A stretch of DNA of 64,000 nucleotides, from positions 2,108,001 through 2,172,000 of the forward strand of contig NZ_CP062938.1 in NCBI RefSeq assembly GCF_014898155.1, written 5' to 3'. The notes beneath the pieces are model-generated. The model was not told the DNA's origin and did no database searches. It saw only the letters and a list, made by a program, of their open reading frames with translations. Every line of letters starts with the position of its first letter. The first letter of the stretch is position 1. A program made the translations under genes and the position numbers. The stretch comes from Bifidobacterium eulemuris. GTDB lineage: Bacteria; Actinomycetota; Actinomycetes; Actinomycetales; Bifidobacteriaceae. Of the stretch, positions 28,730-38,356 are shown one piece after another.

Positions 28730-31700
28730 ATGACAGACACCTTCTTCCTCAGCCGTCTCGCCGCCGAGCCGCACGCGCTCGCCTTCGCCGGCCAGTCCAC
28801 GCCGTGGATCGCCGCGCTCGCCGACCTGACGTCCGACCCCACACTCGACGAGATGCTGCGCGACCATGCCGTCGCGGCGGACCGTCTGCTCGCCCCCGTG
28901 GCTGCCGACCTGCTCGCCACCACGGGACGCCCGGTCGACCTGTTCGGCTTCGCGCCTGACTCCGCACGCCTCGGCGCGGCCGCCGACGCCAGCGTCTCGG
29001 TCGAAGGCATCGCCCTGACCCAGCTGGGCGCGCTGGCCGACGCCGCCAACCTCGGCTACGACGTCGCCTCCGCTCAGCCGGTGGCCGTGCTCGGACACTC
29101 GCAGGGCATCCTCGCCGTGCATATCGTCGACGCGATTCGCGCCACCGGTTCGATCGAAGCCGCGCGTGACGAAATCGTCGCGATTCTAGCCATCGCCCGA
29201 CTGATCGGCGTGGCCGGCACCCGCCAGGCCCGCGCGCTGGGACTGGCCGCCAAGCGCGGCGACGCCACCCCGATGCTGTCGGCCAAGGGCGTGAGCCGCG
29301 AACAGGCCGAAACGCTGATCGCCCGCGTGGCCCGCGCCCGCGGCCCGATTTCCATCGCCGTGACCAACGCCGCCGACCACATGGTGCTTTCCGGCCACCC
29401 CGAGGACCTCGCCGCCTTCGCCGTCGAAGTCGAGAAGGAGCACAAGCATCAGGCCAAGCTGCGCGACGAGAAGGTGCGCGGCGGCTCCGTGTTCGACCCC
29501 GTGCTCGAATACCTCGACGTGACCCTGCCGTTCCACTCGCCGCTGATGGCCGACGCCGTCGAACAGTCCGTCGCCTGGGCCGGTGCCGCCGGACTCGACG
29601 AATCCCGCGCCCGCACCCTCGCCGAAGAGGTCCTCGTCAACCATGTGGATTGGGCCGGCCGCGTGCGCGCGCTGCTCGAATCCACCGACCCGGCCTCCCT
29701 GTGGATCGTGGACATGGGCCCGGGCGTCACGCTCGGCAAACTCGTCTCCAATCTCGTGCAGGGCACCGGCGTGGGCGTGGTCGAAGCCGACACCATCGCC
29801 GCGCGCGCCACGCTCGCCACACTGGACGGCGAACCCGAACGCACCCAGAACTGGCATGACTTCGCCCCGCGTGTGCTCAGCACGCCCGCCGGCGACAAAA
29901 TCCTCACCAAATTCTCCGAGCTGACCGGCAAGCCGCCGGTGCTGCTGCCCGGTATGACGCCCACCACCGTCGAGCCGGAACTCGTCGCGGCCGCGGCGAA
30001 CGCAGGCTACTGGGCCGAACTCGCCGGCGGCGGACAGGTGACCGCCGAAGTGTTCGACCGCCATATCGCCCGCCTCGAGGAACTGCTCGAAGAGGGCCGC
30101 ACGGTCGAATTCAACGCGATGTTCATGGACCGCTACCTGTGGAACCTGCAATTCGGCTCCTCGCATATCGTCACCAAAAAGCGCGCTTCGGGCGCTCCGA
30201 TCGACGGCGTGGTCGTCTCCGCCGGCATCCCCGAGTTGGATGAGGCCGTGGAACTCGTCAGGTCGTTGCAGGCGGACGGACTGCCCTACGTGAGCTTCAA
30301 GCCCGGCACGGTCGACCAGATCCGCCAGGTGGTGCGCATCGCCAAGGCCGTGGCCCCCACCACCATTCTCGTGCAGGTCGAAGGCGGCTCCGCCGGCGGC
30401 CACCACAGCTGGGAGTCGCTCGACGATCTGCTCATCAACACCTACGCCGAAGTGCGCGCCTGCGAGAACCTTGTGCTCGTGGCCGGCGGCGGCATCGGCA
30501 CGCCGGAGCGCGCCGCCGACTACATCTCCGGCCAGTGGGCCCGCGCCTACGATCTGCCCGACATGCCCGTGGACGGCGTGCTCGTCGGCACCGCGGTGAT
30601 GACCGCCAAAGAGGCGCACACCAGCCCGCAGGTCAAGGAGCTGCTCGTCAACACGCCGGGCATCACCTCCTTTGAGAAGAATCCCGACCCCTTCGCGCCC
30701 CGCGGCGAACAGTGGGTGCCGGCCGGCGGTTCCGTCGGCGGCGTAGCCTCGGGCCTGAGCCACCTGCACGCCGACATCTACGAGGTGGAGAACGCCTCCG
30801 CCGCGTGCGGACGCCTGCTCGTGCACGTCATGAAGCACCCCGAAGAGCTGGAATCGCGCCGCGGCGAGATCATCGACGCGCTGAACGCCACCGCCAAGCC
30901 GTATTTCGGCGACCTTGCCGCCATGACCTATCTGTCGTGGGCGCGCCGCTTCGCCGAACTGTCGTTCCCGTGGGCCGACGAGACCTACGCCGACCGATTC
31001 CTGCATCTGCTGCAGCGCATCGAAGCCCGCGTGAGCGCGCAGGACAGCGGCGAATTCGCCTCGCTGTTCGCCTCGCGCGCCGACGTGGAGTCCGACCCGT
31101 TCGCCGCCATCGAGCGTCTCGCCGCCGCCTATCCGCAGGCCGACGAGATCACCGTGACCGCCGCCGACGTGGCCTGGTTCCCGGTGCTCGTGCGCGAATA
31201 CCCCAAGCCCATGCCCTTCGTGCCGGTTATCGACAACGACCTGCTGCGCTGGTGGGGGCAGGACCAGCTGTGGCAGTCCGAGGATCCGCGCTATTCCGCC
31301 GACTCCGTGCGCATCATCCCCGGCCCGATCGCCGTGGCCGGCATCACCACCAAAGACGAGCCCGTCGCCGACATCCTCGGCCGTTTCGAGACGGCCGCGC
31401 TGGAACGCGTGCGCGGCATGGTCGGTGAGGCGACGGCGGCCGAATCCGAACTGGGTGCCGCCGCAAGCGTCGAGGAGTTCATCCGCAAATCCCCGAACAT
31501 CTCTTGGGTGGGGCACCTGACCTCCAACCCCGCCTTCGGCACCGAAACGGGCGACGAGCATTACGAGATCCGCGCCGTCGACGGAAAGGACGGCGAATAC
31601 GACCTCGACATTCACCTCGACACCTTCTGGGACGGTGATCCGGACGGCGGCGCATCCAAGCACGCCGTGCGCGACATCGTCATCCCCCTGACCGTGCGCT

Positions 31701-34700
31701 CCGGCGAAACCGGCCTGCTGCCGGTCGTCAACCGCGAGCGTCTCGTCGGACACGTGTACGACATGCTCGCCGCCACCGCCGGCATCGGCAACACCGCCAT
31801 CACCGGCGACAAGCTCGAAGCCATGCCCGTGATTGAAGGGGCGGGTGCCGACGCGCCGTTTGGTGTGGCGCGCGCGTCTTACACCCTGTCCGCCAATCTT
31901 GGCTTCGACCATGAGGCCGCCACTGCCGGCACCCTGCCGGGACTCGTCACCTCCCGCATCGCGCCCGACGCGCTGGTCGGCCCGGCCTGGCCGGCGATCT
32001 ACGCGGCGCTCGGCTCCGTGGTCGTCAAGGGCTATCCGGTGATCGAAGGCCTGCTCAACGCGGTGCATCTCGACCACCTCATCGAACTCGAGGTGAGCGA
32101 GGACGAGCTGCTGGAGCATGTGGGCGAAACCATCACGCTGACCTCCTGGGCCGAGGACTACTTCGAATCCGCCTCCGGACGCGTCGTCACCATCCATGTG
32201 ACCCACACCGCCGCCGACGGTGCCGTGCTCGCGCGCGAAACCGAACGCTTCGCCATCCGCGGACGCGTGTTCTCCGACGCGCTGCCGAGTGAGGTGCCGG
32301 AGTATGGCGACCTGCCGCGCTTCGCAGAAGCGTACAAGCAGGTCGCTCGAGGAGAAGGACAGTCCAGTGGGCTGTCCGCCGACGGAGACATCCGCTTCGA
32401 GACGGTCGAGCCCACGCCGAGGCGTATGCTGCGCCGCGTCAAGGTGAAGGCACCGCACGAGATGACCGCGTTCGCGCGCACTTCGGGCGATTTCAACCCG
32501 ATCCACACCTCCGTGCGCGGCTCGCGCATCTCCGGCCTCGCGGACCCGCTCGTGCACGGCATGTGGCTTTCCGCCACCGCCCAGCATGTGGCCCAGGCCG
32601 TGGATGAGAAGGGCGCGCACTACGAGATCGCCGGCTGGACCTACAACATGTACGGCATGGTCCAGCTTGACGACGAGGTGGAGATCTCCGTCGAACGCGT
32701 CGGCAAGGTGCGCCACGGCGGCCTCGCCCTCGAAGTGACCTGCCGCATCGACGGACAGCTCGTCTCGCGCGCCACCGCCATCGCCCGCGCGCCCAAGTCC
32801 GCCTTCGTATACCCCGGACAGGGCATCCAGTCGCAGGGCATGGTGCTTGACGAACGCGCCAAATCCCCGGCCGCACGCGACGTGTGGGAGCGTGCCGACC
32901 AGCTCACCCGCTCCCGTCTCGGATTCTCGATCCTCGGACTCGTGCGCGACAATCCCAAGGAACTGACCGCCAACGGCGTCACCTACCGTCATCCGGAAGG
33001 CCTGCTCAACCTCACCCAGTTCACGCAGGTGGCGCTCGCCACCGTGGCCTTCGCCCAGACCGCGCGTCTGCGCGAAGCCGGCGCCGACATCTGGCCCGCC
33101 TACTTCGCCGGCCACTCGCTGGGCGAATACAACGCGCTGAGCTCCTTCGCCGACGTGATTCCGCTGGAAACCGTGCTGGAACTCGTGTTCCACCGCGGAT
33201 CCACCATGCACCATCTCATCGAACGCGACGCGCAGGGCCGCTCCAACTACCGCATGGGCGCGCTGCGACCCAACCAGTTCGGCGTGGACGACGCGCACGT
33301 CAGGCAATACGTCGCCTCCGTGGCCGAGGCCAGCGGCGAATTCCTTGAGATCGTGAACTACAACCTCGCCGGCCAGCAGTACGCGGTGGCGGGCACCATC
33401 GCCGGACTCAAGGCGTTGCAGGCCGACTCCGCGCGTCGTGTGGCCGAATATGGCGGCAGGAAGGCGTTCATGCTGGTGCCCGGCATCGACGTGCCGTTCC
33501 ATTCCACGCTGCTGCGCAAGGGCGTGCCGGAATTCCGCGACAAGCTCGACGCGCTGCTGCCGGCGTATATCGACTACCGCGGCCGCCTTGAGGGGCGCTA
33601 TATTCCGAACCTCGTGGCCGCGCCGTTCGAGATGACCCGCGAATTCGCCGCGAAGATCCTCGAGGTCGTGCCCTCCGAGCGCATCCAGGCCGCGTTGGAC
33701 GATCCGGCCGTGTGGGACTCCTACGCCGCCGACGACCAGAAGCTCGGACGTCTGCTGCTCACCGAACTGCTCTCCTGGCAGTTCGCCTCCCCGGTGCGCT
33801 GGATCGAAACCCAGGCTCTGCTGTTCGGCAGCGAGACGCAGGGCGGACTGGGTGTCGAGGAATACGTCGAGGTCGGCCTCGGCAATTCGCCGACGCTCGC
33901 CAACCTCGCCTCCAAGACGCTGGGTCTGCCGGAATTCGCCGGCCGCGACGTGACCGTGTACAACGTGGGCCGCGACGAGGGGCGCGTGTACATGACCGAC
34001 GCCGATTCGCTGGCCGCTGAGGTGGAGGATGAGGTCGAGGAGGTTGCGTCGGGTGAGGGGGCGGCTTCTGCTGTTGCCCCGACTCCGGTTGCTCAGGCCG
34101 TGCCTGCCGCTGCGGTTCCCGTCGCCGAGACCTCCGCTCCGGCATCCGGTGCCGTTTTAGGATCGTCCATTGTCGACATCCCCTTCAAGGCCTCCGACGC
34201 CATCGCCATGCTGCTGGCCTACTCGGCCAAGGTGCGTCCCGACCAGATCGGCGGCAACGACACCACCGACACCTTGACCAACGGCGTCTCCAGCCGTCGC
34301 AACCAGCTGCTTATGGACATCAGCTCCGAGCTGGGCGTGGCCAGCGTCGACGGTGCCGCCGAGGCGAGCATCGACGCGCTGAGCGCGCTGGTCAACAAGG
34401 TGGCCCCTAATTACAAGGCCTTTGGACCGGTGCTCAGCGACATCGTGCGCGACCGCGTGCGCGGTCTGCTCGGTGCCGCCGGCATCAAGGTCGCCGGCGT
34501 GGAGCATCGCGTCACCGACACCTGGCAGTTGGGCGCGGGCTGGGCCTCGCATGTGGTCGCCGCGCTGGTGCTCGAAACCCGTGAGGGTGCAAGCTCCCGT
34601 GGCGGCGAGCTGGCCGGCCTGCCGACCGCGGCCGCGTCCAACGCCTCCGCCGCGAACGAGCTGATCGACGCGGCCGTGCAGAAGGTCGCCGCCGCCAACG

Positions 34701-37700
34701 GCGTGAACGTGGCCCTGCCGAGCGCCGGTGGTGCGGCCGGCGGTGCCGTGGTCGACTCCGCCGCGCTGAACGCCTTCGCCGAACAGGTAACCGGCCCCAA
34801 CGGCGTGCTCGCCTCCACCGCCCGCTTCATTCTGGGCGAGCTTGGCGTGAGCGCTCCCGTGGCCGAAACCGAATCCGACGAGAACGCCGCCGTGGTGGCC
34901 GCCGTCGAAGCCGAGCTCGGCTCCGACTGGCCCAAGCAGGTCGAACCGCGTTTCGACGCCGACAAGGCCATCCTCTTCGACGACCGCTGGGCCTCCGCCC
35001 GCGAGGATCTCGCCCGCGCGTTCTACGACGACGACGCCTCCGCGCTGTCCGGCAGCTTCGCCGGACTCGGCAAGGCCGTGGTCGACGAAGCCAAGTGGTT
35101 CGCCGCCAAGGCGCAGTCCGCCGACAATCGCGAGCTGGCCGAGGCTTTCGACCGCGTGGCCAACGATGCGCTGATCTCGCTGCACTCCGCCGAGAGCTCG
35201 CAGACGCGATTCGCCGGCGACATCGCCGTGGTCACCGGCGTGGCCCCCAACTCGATCGCCGCGCAGGTGGTCGTGGGACTGCTGGCCGGCGGCGCGACCG
35301 TCATCGCCACCTCGCACAGCTTCAAGCCGAGCGTCAAGGCATGGGCCAAGCAGGCCTACCGCGAGCACGCCACCGGTGAGGCCAAGCTGTGGCTCGTGCC
35401 CGCGAACCTCTCGAGCTACCGCGATGTGGACGCCCTCGTGAACTGGGTTGGCAACGTGCAGAAGAAGACCTCCGGCGCGACCACCACCATCCTCAAGGAA
35501 GCCTACGAGCCGAGCCTGTTCTTCCCGTTCGCGGCCCCGCCGGTGCGCGGCACCCTGGCCGATTCGGGCGAACTGTTCGAATCGCAGGCGCGACTGATGC
35601 TGTGGGGCGTGGAACGCGCGATCGCCGGATTCTCGGCCATCGGCGCCGACACCAACGTGCAGCACAAGCTGCATGTGATCCTGCCCGGCTCGCCGAACCG
35701 CGGCATCTTCGGCGGCGACGGCGCGTACGGCGAGGTCAAAAGCGCGTTCGACGCGATCGTCAACCGCGCCCGCGCCGAAAAGACATGGAGCGAGCGCGTG
35801 ACCTTCGCCCACCCGCGCATCGGCTGGGTGCGCGGCACCGGACTCATGGGCGGCAACGACCCGCTGGTCGAAGTCGTCGAACGCCATGGCCTCAAGACCT
35901 ACTCCACCGAGGAGATCTCGGTGAAGCTGCTCGATCTGGCCTCCCGCGAATCCCGCGAACAGGCGGCGCTCGCTCCGATTGACGCCGACTTGACCGGCGG
36001 ACTGGGCGGCGAGCCGATCGACATCAAGGCGCTACGCGCCGAAGCGATGGCGGACATGGCGTCGAAGGAAAGCGAACAGAAGAGCGAAACTGCCTCCGAA
36101 GCCAAGCAGTCCGGCGTGCTGATCAAGGCGCTGCCGAGTCCGCACACTCCGACCCAGCCCAAGGTGGACCTGGCCGACTGGCAGAGCGTGACCGCGCGTC
36201 CCGAAGACCAGATCGTCATCGTCTCCGTGGGCGAGCTGGGACCGTGGGGCTCCGGACGCACGCGCTTCGAAGCGGAACTCGGCATCCACTCCGACGGCAC
36301 GGTCGACCTGTCCGCGGGAGCGGTGCTGGAACTCGCGTGGAATATGGGCCTGCTCTCCTGGCAGGATTCGCCCACGCCCGGCTGGTATGACGCCGACGGC
36401 ACCCTCGTGCCCGAAGAGGACATCCACGAGCGCTACCATGACGAGGTCGTGGCCCGCTCCGGCATCCGCCCCTTCGAAGAGGGCATGGGATCCGACTACA
36501 AGGACGGCGCCGACGAAGAGGAGGCCGAGGTCTTCCTCGACCACGACGTGACCTTCGCCGTGCCCACCGAGGCCATCGCCAAGGAATACGTCAAGCTGGA
36601 CGAGACGCACACCACCATCGCCCCGGACGCGGAATCCGGCGAATGGAGCGTGACCCGCCACGCCGGTTCGATGATCCGCGTGCCGCGCCGCGCCACCATG
36701 ACCCGCACCGTCGGCGGCCAGTTCCCGACCGGCTTCGACCCGGTCAAGTGGGGCATCCCCGCCTCCATGGTCGGTGCCGTGGATCCGATCGCGCTGTGGA
36801 ACATCGTCACCACCGTGGACGCCTACCTCTCCGCGGGCTTCACGCCCACCGAGGTGCTGCAGGCCGTGCACCCGTCGATGGTCGCCAGCACGCAGGGCAC
36901 CGGTTTCGGCGGCATGCACTCCATGCGCAAGCTCTACCTCGACCGGTTCCTCAACCACGAAATCCCGACCGACATCCTGCAGGAGGCCCTGCCGAACGTC
37001 GTGGCCGCGCATGTGATGCAAAGCTACATCGGCGGCTACGGCAACATGATCCAGCCGGTCTCCGCCTGCGCCACCGCCGCGGTCTCGCTGGAGGAGGGCT
37101 TCGACAAAATCGCCCTCGGCAAGGCCGACTTCGTGGTCACCGGCGCGATCGACGACATCGGCGTGGAATCCGTGATCGGCTTCGGCAACATGAACGCCAC
37201 CGCCAACTCCGCCGAAATGTACGGCAAGGGCATCGACGCGCGCTTCTTCTCGCGTGCGAACGACCGTCGCCGCGGCGGCTTCCTGGAATCCCAGGGCGGC
37301 GGCACCGTGCTGCTCACGCGCGGCGACATCGCCCTGAAGATGGGACTGCCGGTGGCCGGCGTGGTCGGATACATCCACTCCTTCGCGGACGGCGCGCACA
37401 CCTCCATCCCCGCGCCGGGACTGGGAGCGCTCGCCGCGGGCCTCGGCGGACGCGACTCCAAGCTGGCGCGCGACCTGGCCAAGCTGGGCGTCACCCCGGA
37501 CGACATCGCCGTGGTGTCCAAGCACGACACCTCCACCAACGCGAACGATCCGAACGAATCCGAGCTGCACAACACGCTCGCCCACGCCATCGGGCGTACG
37601 GAGGGCAACCCGCTGTTCGTCATCTCGCAGAAGACGGTCACGGGCCATGCGAAGGGCGGCGCCTGCATCTTCCAGGTCAACGGCCTGACCCAGCTGTTCG

Positions 37701-38140
37701 GCTCCGGCGTGGTTCCGGCCAACGCGGCGCTCGACTGCGTCGACCCGAAGCTGGAACGCGACGACCATATGGTGTGGGTCACCAAGCCGCTCAACATCGG
37801 TGCGGCAGGACCGGTCAAGGCCGGTCTGGCGACCTCCCTCGGCTTCGGCCATGTGAGCGGTTTCGCCGCGATCGTGAACCCGGGCGCCTTCGAAGCCGCC
37901 GTGGCCAACACCGCCGGCTTGGAGGCTTTGGAGGCTTGGCGCGGGCGAGCGAACGCGCGTCTCGCCGCCGGACAGCGCCGCCTCGAGGAGGGCATGATGG
38001 GCCACGCCGCGCTCTACGAGCCGATTGACAACCGTCGCTTCCATGAGAACGGCCGCGGCTACGACGCGCACGAGGTTGAGAAGGCCATGCTGCTCGATCC
38101 GAGTGCTCGCCTGGGCGCGAATGGCTATTTCGAGGTCTGA
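28730..38140 (+). CDS. fas: type I fatty acid synthase, single polypeptide
   Basis: 3136 residues, the size and order of the fused bacterial FAS I. Acetyltransferase: GHSQG with Ser124. Enoyl reductase: from LPGMTPTTVEPELVAAA (about 405). Dehydratase/hot-dog: SGDFNPIH near 1254. Malonyl/palmitoyl transferase: AGHSLGEY with Ser1463. Acyl carrier: NGVSSRRNQ with the pantetheine Ser near 1854. Ketoreductase: VVTGVAPNSIAAQVVVGLLAGG near 2168. Ketosynthase: SACATAAVS with Cys2780, plus SKHDTSTNANDPNE and KTVTGHAKGGA histidines. An Ala/Pro/Val linker (about 1765-1810) precedes the ACP. There is no phosphopantetheinyl transferase domain; that enzyme is encoded separately at 41801. All active sites appear intact. 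The ribosome site is AAGGA. Confidence 0.98.
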   Translation: MTDTFFLSRLAAEPHALAFAGQSTPWIAALADLTSDPTLDEMLRDHAVAADRLLAPVAADLLATTGRPVDLFGFAPDSARLGAAADASVSVEGIALTQLGALADAANLGYDVASAQPVAVLGHSQGILAVHIVDAIRATGSIEAARDEIVAILAIARLIGVAGTRQARALGLAAKRGDATPMLSAKGVSREQAETLIARVARARGPISIAVTNAADHMVLSGHPEDLAAFAVEVEKEHKHQAKLRDEKVRGGSVFDPVLEYLDVTLPFHSPLMADAVEQSVAWAGAAGLDESRARTLAEEVLVNHVDWAGRVRALLESTDPASLWIVDMGPGVTLGKLVSNLVQGTGVGVVEADTIAARATLATLDGEPERTQNWHDFAPRVLSTPAGDKILTKFSELTGKPPVLLPGMTPTTVEPELVAAAANAGYWAELAGGGQVTAEVFDRHIARLEELLEEGRTVEFNAMFMDRYLWNLQFGSSHIVTKKRASGAPIDGVVVSAGIPELDEAVELVRSLQADGLPYVSFKPGTVDQIRQVVRIAKAVAPTTILVQVEGGSAGGHHSWESLDDLLINTYAEVRACENLVLVAGGGIGTPERAADYISGQWARAYDLPDMPVDGVLVGTAVMTAKEAHTSPQVKELLVNTPGITSFEKNPDPFAPRGEQWVPAGGSVGGVASGLSHLHADIYEVENASAACGRLLVHVMKHPEELESRRGEIIDALNATAKPYFGDLAAMTYLSWARRFAELSFPWADETYADRFLHLLQRIEARVSAQDSGEFASLFASRADVESDPFAAIERLAAAYPQADEITVTAADVAWFPVLVREYPKPMPFVPVIDNDLLRWWGQDQLWQSEDPRYSADSVRIIPGPIAVAGITTKDEPVADILGRFETAALERVRGMVGEATAAESELGAAASVEEFIRKSPNISWVGHLTSNPAFGTETGDEHYEIRAVDGKDGEYDLDIHLDTFWDGDPDGGASKHAVRDIVIPLTVRSGETGLLPVVNRERLVGHVYDMLAATAGIGNTAITGDKLEAMPVIEGAGADAPFGVARASYTLSANLGFDHEAATAGTLPGLVTSRIAPDALVGPAWPAIYAALGSVVVKGYPVIEGLLNAVHLDHLIELEVSEDELLEHVGETITLTSWAEDYFESASGRVVTIHVTHTAADGAVLARETERFAIRGRVFSDALPSEVPEYGDLPRFAEAYKQVARGEGQSSGLSADGDIRFETVEPTPRRMLRRVKVKAPHEMTAFARTSGDFNPIHTSVRGSRISGLADPLVHGMWLSATAQHVAQAVDEKGAHYEIAGWTYNMYGMVQLDDEVEISVERVGKVRHGGLALEVTCRIDGQLVSRATAIARAPKSAFVYPGQGIQSQGMVLDERAKSPAARDVWERADQLTRSRLGFSILGLVRDNPKELTANGVTYRHPEGLLNLTQFTQVALATVAFAQTARLREAGADIWPAYFAGHSLGEYNALSSFADVIPLETVLELVFHRGSTMHHLIERDAQGRSNYRMGALRPNQFGVDDAHVRQYVASVAEASGEFLEIVNYNLAGQQYAVAGTIAGLKALQADSARRVAEYGGRKAFMLVPGIDVPFHSTLLRKGVPEFRDKLDALLPAYIDYRGRLEGRYIPNLVAAPFEMTREFAAKILEVVPSERIQAALDDPAVWDSYAADDQKLGRLLLTELLSWQFASPVRWIETQALLFGSETQGGLGVEEYVEVGLGNSPTLANLASKTLGLPEFAGRDVTVYNVGRDEGRVYMTDADSLAAEVEDEVEEVASGEGAASAVAPTPVAQAVPAAAVPVAETSAPASGAVLGSSIVDIPFKASDAIAMLLAYSAKVRPDQIGGNDTTDTLTNGVSSRRNQLLMDISSELGVASVDGAAEASIDALSALVNKVAPNYKAFGPVLSDIVRDRVRGLLGAAGIKVAGVEHRVTDTWQLGAGWASHVVAALVLETREGASSRGGELAGLPTAAASNASAANELIDAAVQKVAAANGVNVALPSAGGAAGGAVVDSAALNAFAEQVTGPNGVLASTARFILGELGVSAPVAETESDENAAVVAAVEAELGSDWPKQVEPRFDADKAILFDDRWASAREDLARAFYDDDASALSGSFAGLGKAVVDEAKWFAAKAQSADNRELAEAFDRVANDALISLHSAESSQTRFAGDIAVVTGVAPNSIAAQVVVGLLAGGATVIATSHSFKPSVKAWAKQAYREHATGEAKLWLVPANLSSYRDVDALVNWVGNVQKKTSGATTTILKEAYEPSLFFPFAAPPVRGTLADSGELFESQARLMLWGVERAIAGFSAIGADTNVQHKLHVILPGSPNRGIFGGDGAYGEVKSAFDAIVNRARAEKTWSERVTFAHPRIGWVRGTGLMGGNDPLVEVVERHGLKTYSTEEISVKLLDLASRESREQAALAPIDADLTGGLGGEPIDIKALRAEAMADMASKESEQKSETASEAKQSGVLIKALPSPHTPTQPKVDLADWQSVTARPEDQIVIVSVGELGPWGSGRTRFEAELGIHSDGTVDLSAGAVLELAWNMGLLSWQDSPTPGWYDADGTLVPEEDIHERYHDEVVARSGIRPFEEGMGSDYKDGADEEEAEVFLDHDVTFAVPTEAIAKEYVKLDETHTTIAPDAESGEWSVTRHAGSMIRVPRRATMTRTVGGQFPTGFDPVKWGIPASMVGAVDPIALWNIVTTVDAYLSAGFTPTEVLQAVHPSMVASTQGTGFGGMHSMRKLYLDRFLNHEIPTDILQEALPNVVAAHVMQSYIGGYGNMIQPVSACATAAVSLEEGFDKIALGKADFVVTGAIDDIGVESVIGFGNMNATANSAEMYGKGIDARFFSRANDRRRGGFLESQGGGTVLLTRGDIALKMGLPVAGVVGYIHSFADGAHTSIPAPGLGALAAGLGGRDSKLARDLAKLGVTPDDIAVVSKHDTSTNANDPNESELHNTLAHAIGRTEGNPLFVISQKTVTGHAKGGACIFQVNGLTQLFGSGVVPANAALDCVDPKLERDDHMVWVTKPLNIGAAGPVKAGLATSLGFGHVSGFAAIVNPGAFEAAVANTAGLEALEAWRGRANARLAAGQRRLEEGMMGHAALYEPIDNRRFHENGRGYDAHEVEKAMLLDPSARLGANGYFEV

Positions 38141-38153
38141 TTGGTGGGTGCTG

Positions 38154-38239
38154 ACAACGATTTAACCACTTGACGAGTTCGGCTCCCGATTTTCCGCGGA
38201 AAACCGGGAGCCTTGTCATCTCGGTGGTTAAATCGTTGT
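38154..38239. repeat. 86-bp inverted-repeat element after fas
   Basis: Terminal repeats ACAACGATTTAACCA (38154-38168) and complement (38225-38239). The interior holds a second hairpin, GGCTCCCGATTTTCC with GGAAAACCGGGAGCC, which may act as the fas terminator. It is 10 bp longer than the other copies at 16536, 16631 and 48432. Confidence 0.9.
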
Positions 38240-38256
38240 TTTCTTGGCGTCGCTTC

Positions 38257-38356
38257 TTTCTTCCACACAAGAAGAAATCCCCGTTTCGGCACCTAATTTC
38301 TTCTATACAAGAAACATGTATCGAAATGCGCTACAATTTCTTGTATGGAAGAAATT
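38257..38356. promoter_or_regulatory. three palindromes and leaderless-type promoter of AAA ATPase gene
   Basis: Related near-palindromes at 38257-38277, 38295-38314 and 38335-38356 fit AATTTCTTCYAYACAAGAAATT. Centres are about 38-41 bp apart. The third spans the ATG at 38345. TACAAT at 38332-38337 is placed as a -10 box so that transcription would begin at or beside the ATG, and no ribosome site precedes it. Confidence 0.65.

Noticed and set aside
29186..33502. 1438-codon minus-strand frame inside fas
   Set aside because: Another GC-driven antisense shadow; fas has intact active sites on the plus strand.
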